A DNA stretch of 14,161 nt, taken from contig JAKLHJ010000016.1 in the NCBI GenBank assembly GCA_022710205.1, positions 1-14,161 of the forward strand, in the 5' to 3' direction. Shown piece after piece: positions 1 through 6,008 of the stretch (the stretch's first letter is position 1; every line of letters begins with the position of its first letter). Below the pieces are notes generated by a model. That model ran no database searches. It had not been told where the DNA came from and saw nothing but the letters and a program-made list of their open reading frames with translations. Both the position numbers and the translations under genes were made by a program. This DNA is from Patescibacteria group bacterium. GTDB taxonomy: Bacteria; Patescibacteriota; Minisyncoccia; Phycocordibacterales; UBA12445.

Positions 1-230
1 ATATATCCAGCGGTCTGCGCCACAGCATCCTCCCCTCGCCCCTCTACCGTTACACCGTCCGGGAACAAACCCCTCGCAAGCACGTCCACTTCGTTCCCCG
101 TCTCAATTATATTTTTTTCAAATGCTGAAAGCTCTGATGCAAAATAAACATCAGGCCTATGCCTCTTATACCAGGCATTCTTGTGACACTCGCGGTAAAT
201 TATGTAATCGGTTTTAGATATTGGTTTCAT
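1..230 (-). CDS. DUF2779-like (PD-(D/E)XK/Cas4-type) nuclease, N-terminal part only
   Basis: Only the first 76 codons lie in the window; the gene runs off the left edge. The start is the ATG at 228-230 and the protein opens MKPISKTDYIIYRECHKNAW. An opening of the form (L/I)SKxDYxxYxxCxKxxW, then an ASELSAFEKNIIETGNEV segment and a LARGLFPDGV segment, resembles the N-terminus of DUF2779 proteins, which are predicted Cas4-like PD-(D/E)XK nucleases. The catalytic motifs would lie outside the window, so activity cannot be judged. It starts 12 bp after the stop of the DnaQ-like exonuclease gene and has no Shine-Dalgarno sequence, so the two are probably one transcript. DUF2779 proteins themselves usually end in a DnaQ-like domain, which makes the neighbour notable. 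The family call is from memory of the motif and is moderate. Confidence 0.6.
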   Translation of the reverse strand, partial: MKPISKTDYIIYRECHKNAWYKRHRPDVYFASELSAFEKNIIETGNEVDVLARGLFPDGVTVEGRGEDAVAQTAGY

Positions 231-242
231 AATAATTTTTAC

Positions 243-872
243 TTAAATGACCCCGCGTTTTTTCATCTCCCAGAAGCATTTGGCGGTCGCCTTCACATCC
301 ACTAGCGCATCGTGAGCGTCCTTTAGCTCCTCATTGAACAATTTCATATAAAGCTCGTTCAGCTTCGGCCACTTGTATCCATATGGCCCGTCTATGGCGC
401 AAAAATTTGTAGACGATTCTTTTGTGCAAATCTTCACCTTCTTTTCTATGCCGCACGGAAGACCGTTTCGCAAAAGCTCGGCGTGAATAATCATAATATC
501 GTAGCTCATATTGTGCGCGACGAGACGTTTTGCCTTGTCTGCCACTTGGCTAAATTCTTTCAAAACATCAACAAGCGGCCGGCCTTCCCGCAAAGCCATC
601 TCTGTAGTGATGCCGTGAATATCTGAGGCGACTTTTGGTATTTCAAAACCATCCGGCTTCACGATATATGATCTTTCTTCAAGAGTGTTCCCCTCCTCGT
701 CATAAAGCACCCAAGCAATCTGGATGAGGCGCGGCCAATTATCAAGTTTTGTCACGGGAGCTTTCCAGTCTTTCGGCAGGCCTGTCGTTTCGGTATCAAA
801 AAAGAGATAAAAAGGAGCACCATTTGCTTTTCCTGCCCCCCAAAAATTGAATGTTCCGTTGTGTGGTTCCAT
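243..872 (-). CDS. DnaQ-like DEDDh 3'-5' exonuclease
   Basis: A 209-residue protein of the DEDDh exonuclease superfamily, the fold of the DNA polymerase III epsilon subunit, which removes nucleotides from 3' ends with two metal ions. The full active-site set is visible: motif I FDTETTG (D26, E28), motif II AHNMSYD (D125) and motif III AHDALVDV (H187, D192). There is no extra domain, so it could be a proofreading subunit, an oligoribonuclease-like enzyme or a repair exonuclease; the sequence does not decide. The first 20 residues precede the fold and are rich in N and G. The ATG at 870-872 is preceded by no Shine-Dalgarno sequence but by a TGCTAGAAT promoter core only 11 bp away. It probably drives the DUF2779-like gene as well. 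Confidence 0.88.
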   Translation of the reverse strand: MEPHNGTFNFWGAGKANGAPFYLFFDTETTGLPKDWKAPVTKLDNWPRLIQIAWVLYDEEGNTLEERSYIVKPDGFEIPKVASDIHGITTEMALREGRPLVDVLKEFSQVADKAKRLVAHNMSYDIMIIHAELLRNGLPCGIEKKVKICTKESSTNFCAIDGPYGYKWPKLNELYMKLFNEELKDAHDALVDVKATAKCFWEMKKRGVI

Positions 873-883
873 AAGTGATTTTT

Positions 884-892
884 ATTCTAGCA
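884..892 (-). promoter_or_regulatory. Extended -10 promoter for the exonuclease gene
   Basis: On the minus strand the sequence reads TGCTAGAAT: a TGn extension followed by TAGAAT, one mismatch from TATAAT. It directly follows the U-tract of the preceding terminator. The expected transcription start, about 7 nt further on, falls roughly 5 nt before the ATG at 872, so the mRNA would be nearly leaderless. No convincing -35 box is visible; the terminator stem occupies that position. Confidence 0.5.
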
Positions 893-926
893 CAAATAAA
901 AACACCCGAGGATGGATTGGGTGTTT
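893..926 (-). terminator. Rho-independent terminator of the proline-rich membrane protein gene
   Basis: On the minus strand AAACACCC (919-926) pairs with GGGTGTTT (900-907) around an 11-nt loop, and the stem runs into a T-rich tail (TTATTTG). The plus-strand tail is CGTAATC, so it works only for the minus strand. It lies 16 bp after the stop codon of the gene ending at 943. Confidence 0.8.
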
Positions 927-942
927 CGTAATCTTATTAAGT

Positions 943-1704
943 TTAATCGTTCACGAATGGTGCTTCGGGCTGTACCGGAGAAACAGGATTTGCCGGAGCG
1001 GGAACAGTAGAAGACGCGGGAAGCTCCTCCTGAGGCAATACCGGCAAAGTAGAGGTTGCCACCTCTTGAATGTCGGATGGAACAACAGGGGTTGTATTTT
1101 CCACAACGTTCTTTGTCTCTATCTGCATTGGTATAGTTACGGGCACGGTGCCAATATAAGTAAAATATGCAACTGTCGCGCCCACTCCAAGCGCCGCGGA
1201 GATAACCGAGGAAATAAGGACGGGCAAGAGGGCACCGGATGAAGATTGAGCCTTGGCCGGCATCGCATAAACCTGGGTCACAGGAGGCTTCTTCATCGGC
1301 TCTGCGATGGTAGGAGTAGTATAGGCAATCGCAGGAGAAACTATCGGCGGCTTTTGCGCTATGGGTGACTGGTAAGGAGGCATTGTGGGCCTTGGTGACA
1401 AAGACTGCGCCGATGCAGATGAGGTCTGGAAACCTGTTACAGACGGCCTTGGTGGCTGGAATGAAGGCATGGCTGGCCTCGGCGGCGTAACAGAAGGTGG
1501 TGTTTGCACAGGAGGCTTTGAAGGCATTGGGGGTGTAGGCAAAGATTGCGGAGCGGGCGCCCTTTTTGAATCAACTACAGCAAAAGACTCGGCGACTTCT
1601 TGCTCTGTCCATCCGCCGACTCTCATCAGCACAGACTTGATCTCTTCTTTCGTGGAGCCTTTTTTCAGATACTCCTCTATGAAACTAACAAGTTGTTCGT
1701 GCAT
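943..1704 (-). CDS. Single-pass membrane protein with N-terminal helical module and proline-rich arms
   Basis: A 253-residue protein of unknown function. Residues 1-45 form a predicted helical module (EEYLKKGSTKEEIKSVLMRV, then GGWTEQEVAESF) of a type that recurs at the N-termini of CPR membrane proteins. Residues about 48-150 are a low-complexity linker rich in P, S, Q and T. One hydrophobic segment at about 158-184 (ALLPVLISSVISAALGVGAT onward) should span the membrane, and residues 185-253 are again proline-rich and acidic, probably outside. There is no signal peptidase site. The ATG at 1702-1704 has no Shine-Dalgarno sequence but sits 26 bp after a TGGTATAAT promoter core, and a terminator follows the stop, so the gene is probably monocistronic. 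An anchor or scaffold role is a guess. Confidence 0.8.
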   Translation of the reverse strand: MHEQLVSFIEEYLKKGSTKEEIKSVLMRVGGWTEQEVAESFAVVDSKRAPAPQSLPTPPMPSKPPVQTPPSVTPPRPAMPSFQPPRPSVTGFQTSSASAQSLSPRPTMPPYQSPIAQKPPIVSPAIAYTTPTIAEPMKKPPVTQVYAMPAKAQSSSGALLPVLISSVISAALGVGATVAYFTYIGTVPVTIPMQIETKNVVENTTPVVPSDIQEVATSTLPVLPQEELPASSTVPAPANPVSPVQPEAPFVND

Positions 1705-1730
1705 AAAATTATTTTTAAATTAACAATAAA

Positions 1731-1739
1731 ATTATACCA
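1731..1739 (-). promoter_or_regulatory. Extended -10 promoter (TGGTATAAT) for the proline-rich membrane protein
   Basis: The minus strand has a perfect TATAAT (1731-1736) with a TGn extension (TGG, 1737-1739). The start of transcription would fall near 1724, giving a leader of about 20 nt before the ATG at 1704. No good -35 box is present at 17 bp, as expected for extended -10 promoters. Confidence 0.7.
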
Positions 1740-1897
1740 CACGTATGTGAAAAAGTTATGAACAGAGCCTGTTGTCGCTGAAAAATATTATATTTTTATA
1801 GAGAATAATTCGTAAAATTTATGTATCACGATTTTTGTGCGGAAAAGGGTTTTGCAAAAGAGATAATAAACTAAGTTAGATAACGGCAAAAGTTTAA

Positions 1898-2436
1898 TTA
1901 GCGGCTCTTTTCCAAACCGGCAATCTTGGCCTCAAGCTCCGCTATCCGATTCTTAAGTTCAGCCATCTTCAACTCTCTCCCTAACATAAATTTATTAATC
2001 TTTTCTAGGTCCTCGGCCCTTGCGGCGAGTTCCGCCTCTAATTTTTTATTGACCGTGATGTCGCGCGCCACCGTAGAAGCACCGATTATTTCGCCATCCA
2101 AATCCTTAATCGGAGATACCGTAATAGAAACATCTATAATCGTGCCATCCTTTCTTTTTCTCTTTGTATCATAAGGGCGAACTGTTCCCCCCCCCCTAAC
2201 CTTTTTAAAATATTTTCTATTTCAGAAGCGTCTTCTCCGGGCAATAATTTTTTGACTGATTGACCTTTAATTTCATCTGCAAGATATCCATACATCTTCT
2301 CGGCTCCGCGATTCCAGCTAATAATTATCCCGTCCAGATCTTTCCCGATTATAGCGTCTTCAGACGACTCTACTATTGCCGCAAGATATTAAGATGATTT
2401 ATATAACGCTTCTTGTTCTTTAGAAATTGGACCCAT
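1898..2436 (-). pseudogene. Broken single PAS-domain protein with C-terminal coiled coil
   Basis: Joining two reading frames gives a protein of about 180 residues. It begins at ATG 2434-2436 (MGPISKEQEALYKSS), meets an in-frame TAA at 2389-2391, and resumes as YLAAIVESSEDAIIGKDLDG, then SWNRGAEKMYGYLADEI, a textbook PAS (S-box) start. At a run of ten G (2187-2196) the frame is lost, and the match continues in another frame as TVRPYDTKRKRKDGTIIDVS and the PAC end GASTVARDIT. A coiled coil (KLEAELAARAEDLEKINKF, then ELKNRIAELEAKIAGLEK) completes it to the TAG at 1898. The intact form would be a small cytoplasmic ligand- or redox-sensing protein with no output domain. One G added or two removed restores the second frame but not the TAA. 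Sequencing error at the homopolymer is possible, but two lesions favour decay. Confidence 0.8.
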
Positions 2437-2462
2437 AAATTTATTATTCTTAAGACTAATTC

Positions 2463-2471
2463 ATTTTAGCA
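2463..2471 (-). promoter_or_regulatory. Extended -10 promoter (TGCTAAAAT) for the PAS gene
   Basis: On the minus strand TGCTAAAAT lies 26 bp before the ATG at 2436 and immediately after the T-tract of the preceding terminator. This is the same arrangement as upstream of the exonuclease gene. Predicted transcription start near 2456, leader about 20 nt. Confidence 0.5.
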
Positions 2472-2472
2472 T

Positions 2473-2499
2473 AAAAAGCCGCCGGTTGTGTCCGGCGGC
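2473..2499 (-). terminator. Rho-independent terminator after the tandem RHH-like gene
   Basis: A perfect 8-bp GC stem, GCCGCCGG (2478-2485) with CCGGCGGC (2492-2499) around a 6-nt loop, is followed on the minus strand by TTTTT (2473-2477). It starts 8 bp after the TAG of the gene ending at 2507. Confidence 0.9.
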
Positions 2500-2506
2500 G
2501 CAGCAA

Positions 2507-2995
2507 CTAGGAACGCGGCTTCAAAAGCTTACGAAGACGCTCCTCACTTTCTTCTTTGTTCCTCCGGACGATGCCGTCTATCATCGGCATCTCTCCGGAA
2601 CGGGACTTGATATAGTTCCGAATAGCGCCATGGATCTGATCAGAGATGGACTCGGGACCGTCCTTTTGACCATCAAGCTCTGCCATCGCTCGAAGAATCT
2701 CAAATTCATCGACCGAAAGGTTAAAACTCACAGCGGACTTTCGCGACAACGGATTGATTCTAATTACACCCGTACACCGATAGCACTGACATCCCTTGAC
2801 TCTATTCCTCTCGATGATACTATCCAAAATAAACTTCTCCCCGGAACGAGACTCAATGTAGGCGCGTATAACATTACGCAATACGTCGGCCAGGGATTGC
2901 CGTTCTCCAAGGCGTTCGCTATCAATCTCAGCCATTGCGCTAAGAACATCAATCACGTCTTTGTTGTAACTAAAGAGAACCCCAATCTTTCTCAT
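2507..2995 (-). CDS. Tandem ribbon-helix-helix-like protein with CxCxxC linker
   Basis: A 162-residue protein made of two copies of one module of about 58 residues, at about 6-64 and 89-146. The copies share about 25 identical positions, including AMAEI/LD, IRxYIxSRSGE, and D-x-I-x-x-RN near the end. Each copy has a short strand (VLFSYN / VSFNLS), a helix (VLSAMAEID / EILRAMAELD) and a second helix (LADVLRNVIRAYIESR / ISDQIHGAIRNYIKSR), the order of MetJ/Arc/CopG DNA-binding proteins. The linker holds C-x-C-x-x-C (C69, C71, C74). I do not recognise a named family; DNA binding is inferred from the pattern. The start chosen is ATG 2993-2995, which has a GGGGGG Shine-Dalgarno-like run 6-11 nt upstream; an in-frame GTG at 3080-3082 would add 29 unsupported residues. 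It ends in a strong terminator. Confidence 0.75.
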   Translation of the reverse strand: MRKIGVLFSYNKDVIDVLSAMAEIDSERLGERQSLADVLRNVIRAYIESRSGEKFILDSIIERNRVKGCQCYRCTGVIRINPLSRKSAVSFNLSVDEFEILRAMAELDGQKDGPESISDQIHGAIRNYIKSRSGEMPMIDGIVRRNKEESEERLRKLLKPRS

Positions 2996-3092
2996 TTTGA
3001 ACCCCCCTTTTTGTGCTTGTCTAAACGATATAACGAATAAAAAATAAAAATGGTTACAAACACGGTTCAAATCCTTACTCACCGTAAAACAA

Positions 3093-3124
3093 AACCACCA
3101 AAATGTTTTTACATTTCGGTGGTT
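3093..3124 (-). terminator. Terminator downstream of tRNA-Tyr
   Basis: AACCACCAAAATGT (3093-3106) pairs with ACATTTCGGTGGTT (3111-3124), a 14-bp stem with one wobble or mismatch, around a TTTT/AAAA loop. On the minus strand it begins 6 bp after the mature tRNA-Tyr end and runs into TTGTTTTACG. The plus-strand side is also T-rich (GTTTTG), but no plus-strand gene ends here. Confidence 0.8.
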
Positions 3125-3130
3125 GTTTTG

Positions 3131-3213
3131 TGCGCAGGGAAGGATTTGAACCTTCGTAGGCCGAAGCCGACAGATTTACAGTCTGTTGTAATTGACCACT
3201 CTACCACCTGCGC
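3131..3213 (-). tRNA. tRNA-Tyr (anticodon GUA)
   Basis: An 83-nt class II tRNA. The acceptor stem GCGCAGG/CCTGCGC is fully paired, the anticodon stem ACAGA/TCTGT holds the loop CTGTAAA (anticodon GTA), a long variable arm CGGC-TTCG-GCC follows, and the T-arm is GAAGG-TTCAAAT-CCTTC. The discriminator is A and no CCA is encoded, so a CCA-adding enzyme is needed. It lies 38 bp after the clpB stop with no evident promoter of its own and is probably cotranscribed with clpB. Confidence 0.95.
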
Positions 3214-3217
3214 AAAT

Positions 3218-3235
3218 GGCGACGTTTCCGCCGCC
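3218..3235 (-). other. GNRA-loop hairpin between clpB and tRNA-Tyr
   Basis: In minus-strand RNA, GGCGGCG and CGUCGCC pair in 7 bp including one G-U wobble, closed by a GAAA tetraloop. It ends 4 nt before the 5' end of mature tRNA-Tyr. It has no U-tract, so it is unlikely to be a terminator. The wobble becomes an A-C mismatch on the plus strand, so the structure suits minus-strand RNA. Confidence 0.45.
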
Positions 3236-3251
3236 GCTATCTAATTTTCAA

Positions 3252-5921
3252 CTACTTTCTAACTTTCTTGCCGCCAGCCACTCTTTCGGATAGCGCTTCT
3301 TTAATCCCGACCATTATATCACCATTTTTGACGCTGACAACCACCACCGACTTCGGACCGAGGCTCTTTGATATCAAATACTCGGCGACTTTGTTCAATA
3401 TTTTTGTCTGGATAAGTCTCTTCAGGGGCCTTGCTCCATACTGAGGGTTGTAACCTTCAGTAGCAAGAATATTAAACACCTCAGGAGAAACTTCTAAGTT
3501 TACTCCCTTGTCTGTTAGTCTCTTCTTAACAGCGTCTAGCTGAACACCGACGATTGTCTTTATCACATCCATACTCAAAGTATCGAAAATGAGAACCTCG
3601 TCTAGTCTGTTCAAGAATTCCGGTCTGAAATTATCTTTCAATCTATCCATTATCTTTTCCTTCATCATATTGTATTCGGTCTTCTCATTCTTGCCGTTTC
3701 CAAATCCGATCGTCTCCATTTTGTTTACAAATTCGGAGCCGACGTTTGAGGTCATAATGATGACAGTGTTTTTGAAGTTAACAGTTCTCCCCTTTGAATC
3801 GGTAAGTCTTCCGTTATCAAGAACCTGAAGAAGTATGTTGAATACTTCCGGATGAGCTTTTTCGATCTCGTCAAAAAGAACAATGGAATATGGTCTGTGT
3901 TTAACCATCTCTGTCAGCTTGCCGGCTTCGTCATAGCCGACATATCCCGGAGGCGAACCGATAAGCTTGGAGACAGAGTGTTTCTCCATAAATTCGGACA
4001 TATCAATTCTGATTATCGCCTTTTCGTCATTGAACAAAAACTGCGACAGCGTCCTAGCCAATTCTGTCTTTCCTACGCCCGATGGACCGAGGAACATGAA
4101 TGAACCGATTGGTCTGTCCGGATCTGAAACACCCGCCCTTGAGCGCCTAATAGCTTCCGAGATCTTTCTTATGGCCTCATCCTGACCGACAACCCTCTTT
4201 TTAAGCTCTTCTTCCATTCTCTGAAGTTTATCCGCCTCCTCTTCAAGCATTCTAAATACAGGAATACCTGTCCACTTTGAAACAACGTTTGCGATATCCT
4301 CTTCTGTAACTTCTTCTCGCAAAAGCCTTCTCGGCTGAAGTTTGTCCAATTTTGATTCGAGATTAGCCAGCGACCTTTCTTTCGTCGGTATTTTTCCATA
4401 TCTTATTTCCGCAGCAAGAGACAAATCTGATCTCATCTCTGCGGCCTCAGCCTCAAGCCTTAAGGAATCCAATTCCTTCTTTATGGCCCTTGTCTCGGCA
4501 ATTAATTTCTTTTCGTTCTTCCAGCGCATATCAACCTCGGAGATCTTTTCTCTGAGATCGGCAATTTCTTTATCTATCTTCTTTAATCTCGCCTTAGCAT
4601 TACTGTCTTTCGAACTATCTTCTTTTTTGAGCGCCTCTTTTTCAACTTCAAGCCTCATTATTTTTTTATCAGTATCCTGGATAACGATCGGCTTGTCCTC
4701 GAGCTGTAGTCGGAGTGACGAGGAGGCCTCATCCACAAGATCGATGGCCTTATCCGGTAAAAATCTGTCGGCGATATATCTGCTACTCAAATTTACCGCG
4801 GCCACAATAGCGGCATCGGTAATTTTTATTCCATGATGAATAGCATATCTGTCCTTGAGTCCTCGAAGTATAGCGATGCCGTCTTCAATGCTCGGCTCTC
4901 CGACGTGCACAGGCTGGAATCTTCTTGCGAGAGCCGGATCTTTCTCAATATGTTTTTGATATTCATTGAGAGTTGTCGCTCCGATAGCTCTGAGTTCGCC
5001 TCTTGCGAGCGCCGGCTTTAACATGTTTGAAACATCGAGAGAACCTTCGGCCGCACCTGCGCCGACGATTGTATGTATCTCGTCGATAAAGAGAATAACG
5101 GAACCGGAAGCCTTTTCTATGTCTTTCAAAATAGCCTTTATCCTTTCCTCAAACTCTCCCCTAAACTTTGTTCCGGCGATAAGAGTACCAAGGTCAAGGG
5201 AAACGATCTCTTTGTCCTTAAGAGTTTCGGGAACGTCACCTTTCGCGATTCTTATCGCAAGGCCCTCCACAACCGCCGTCTTTCCTGTGCCGGCCTCTCC
5301 GACAAGAACGGGATTATTTTTTGTTCTTCTTGTGAGTATCTGCATTATCCTTCTAATCTCCTCATCTCTTCCAATCACAGGATCAAGTTTATCTTCCTTC
5401 GCAAGCTTCGTAAGATTTCTGGTGAACTTCTCAAGAGCTCGCGGTTTTTTCTTGCCGACGGCGTCCCCCGCCTTTCCTTTTCTTATATCCTGAAGAACCT
5501 TGAGAATTTCTTCTTTGTTTATTTTAAATCTATTAAGAATATCTCTTGCGGGGCTCTGCTCTTCAAGCATAGACAAAAACAAGTGCTCGGTGGAAATAAA
5601 TTCGTCCTTCAGGCTAGCGGCCACCTTTGCCGATCCGTCTAGAACCCTCACCAAATCAGCAGTCAAATATATTTGGTAAGAAGGAGAAAGAACGTCCGGA
5701 CTTTCCGTGCCCTCTACATTCTCCAAAAGCTGATCCATCAGCAAGTTTGTGTCTATCTCAAGCTTGTCCAAAATAGACAAGATAAGACTGTCCTCCTGTA
5801 TCAAAAGAGACACCAAAAGATGTATCGGATTAACTTGATTTTGGCCCCTCTCTATTACGAGTTCATGAGCCTTTCTTATGGCTTCTCGCGCCTTTGAGGT
5901 TAAATTATTAAATGGAATCAT
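3252..5921 (-). CDS. clpB: ClpB-type AAA+ disaggregase / Clp ATPase
   Basis: An 889-residue Hsp100 ATPase that threads proteins through a hexameric pore using ATP, in the cytoplasm. Domains: Clp N-domain repeats at about 1-148; first AAA+ module with Walker A GEAGTGKT (208-215), Walker B LFIDE (to E281), pore loop KFRG (252-255) and arginines R333/R334; coiled-coil middle domain about 410-530 including the ClpB-like RYGKIP (507-512); second AAA+ module with Walker A GPSGVGKT (612-619), Walker B LFDE (682-685), pore loop GYVGY (659-663), NRLDE (771-775) and sensor-2 GARPLKR (829-835). The long middle domain and overall length favour ClpB over ClpC. Unusually, residues 738-740 are IGF, where ClpC-type unfoldases have their ClpP-docking tripeptide. 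A consensus promoter with an overlapping palindrome precedes the gene; tRNA-Tyr follows. Confidence 0.93.
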   Translation of the reverse strand: MIPFNNLTSKAREAIRKAHELVIERGQNQVNPIHLLVSLLIQEDSLILSILDKLEIDTNLLMDQLLENVEGTESPDVLSPSYQIYLTADLVRVLDGSAKVAASLKDEFISTEHLFLSMLEEQSPARDILNRFKINKEEILKVLQDIRKGKAGDAVGKKKPRALEKFTRNLTKLAKEDKLDPVIGRDEEIRRIMQILTRRTKNNPVLVGEAGTGKTAVVEGLAIRIAKGDVPETLKDKEIVSLDLGTLIAGTKFRGEFEERIKAILKDIEKASGSVILFIDEIHTIVGAGAAEGSLDVSNMLKPALARGELRAIGATTLNEYQKHIEKDPALARRFQPVHVGEPSIEDGIAILRGLKDRYAIHHGIKITDAAIVAAVNLSSRYIADRFLPDKAIDLVDEASSSLRLQLEDKPIVIQDTDKKIMRLEVEKEALKKEDSSKDSNAKARLKKIDKEIADLREKISEVDMRWKNEKKLIAETRAIKKELDSLRLEAEAAEMRSDLSLAAEIRYGKIPTKERSLANLESKLDKLQPRRLLREEVTEEDIANVVSKWTGIPVFRMLEEEADKLQRMEEELKKRVVGQDEAIRKISEAIRRSRAGVSDPDRPIGSFMFLGPSGVGKTELARTLSQFLFNDEKAIIRIDMSEFMEKHSVSKLIGSPPGYVGYDEAGKLTEMVKHRPYSIVLFDEIEKAHPEVFNILLQVLDNGRLTDSKGRTVNFKNTVIIMTSNVGSEFVNKMETIGFGNGKNEKTEYNMMKEKIMDRLKDNFRPEFLNRLDEVLIFDTLSMDVIKTIVGVQLDAVKKRLTDKGVNLEVSPEVFNILATEGYNPQYGARPLKRLIQTKILNKVAEYLISKSLGPKSVVVVSVKNGDIMVGIKEALSERVAGGKKVRK

Positions 5922-5940
5922 ATTATTTAAATTAAGTTGA

Positions 5941-5964
5941 TTTGGGTTATTCTAATAGCCCAAA
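5941..5964 (-). promoter_or_regulatory. Palindromic operator candidate over the clpB promoter
   Basis: On the minus strand TTTGGGCTAT and ATAACCCAAA flank TAGA: 10-bp arms with a single C/A asymmetry, so in RNA a weak hairpin and in DNA a dyad TTTGGG-N12-CCCAAA. It covers the 3' part of the promoter spacer, the -10 box and the predicted start site. It does not match CIRCE (TTAGCACTC-N9-GAGTGCTAA). There is no T-tract, so it is not a terminator. A repressor site is the best reading. Confidence 0.55.
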
Positions 5965-5977
5965 AGGCCATTGTCAA
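5949..5977 (-). promoter_or_regulatory. Sigma70-type promoter of clpB
   Basis: The minus strand carries a perfect -35 box TTGACA (5972-5977), a 17-bp spacer and a -10 box TAGAAT (5949-5954), one mismatch from consensus. Transcription should start near 5942, leaving a leader of about 20 nt without a Shine-Dalgarno sequence. The -35 lies 31 bp beyond the stop of the upstream gene. Confidence 0.8.
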
Positions 5978-6008
5978 TGATTAAGGGGTCAATTTTAGAA
6001 AAGATAGA

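Noticed and set aside
847..1723. Two plus-strand reading frames opposite the proline-rich membrane protein
   Set aside because: They are shadows of a low-complexity minus-strand gene that has its own promoter and terminator; G- and C-rich composition shows no domain.
1781..1797. AT-only hairpin AAAAATA-TTA-TATTTTT as a terminator of the PAS gene
   Set aside because: It has no GC base pairs and lies 100 bp beyond the stop; such folds are expected by chance in AT-rich DNA.
2996..3082. N-terminal extension of the tandem RHH-like protein from a GTG at 3082
   Set aside because: The extra 29 residues are outside the repeated modules, and the ATG at 2995 has a G-rich ribosome site.
3064..3152. 13-bp repeat GGTTCAAATCCTT (3064-3076) of the tRNA-Tyr T-arm (3140-3152) as possible attachment sites
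   Set aside because: The copies are inverted, not direct, the motif is close to the universal T-arm sequence, and no integrase gene is present.
3050..3244. Plus-strand reading frame of 64 codons
   Set aside because: Its core (KDLNLRRPKPTDLQSVVIDH) is the antisense translation of tRNA-Tyr, a well-known spurious protein type.
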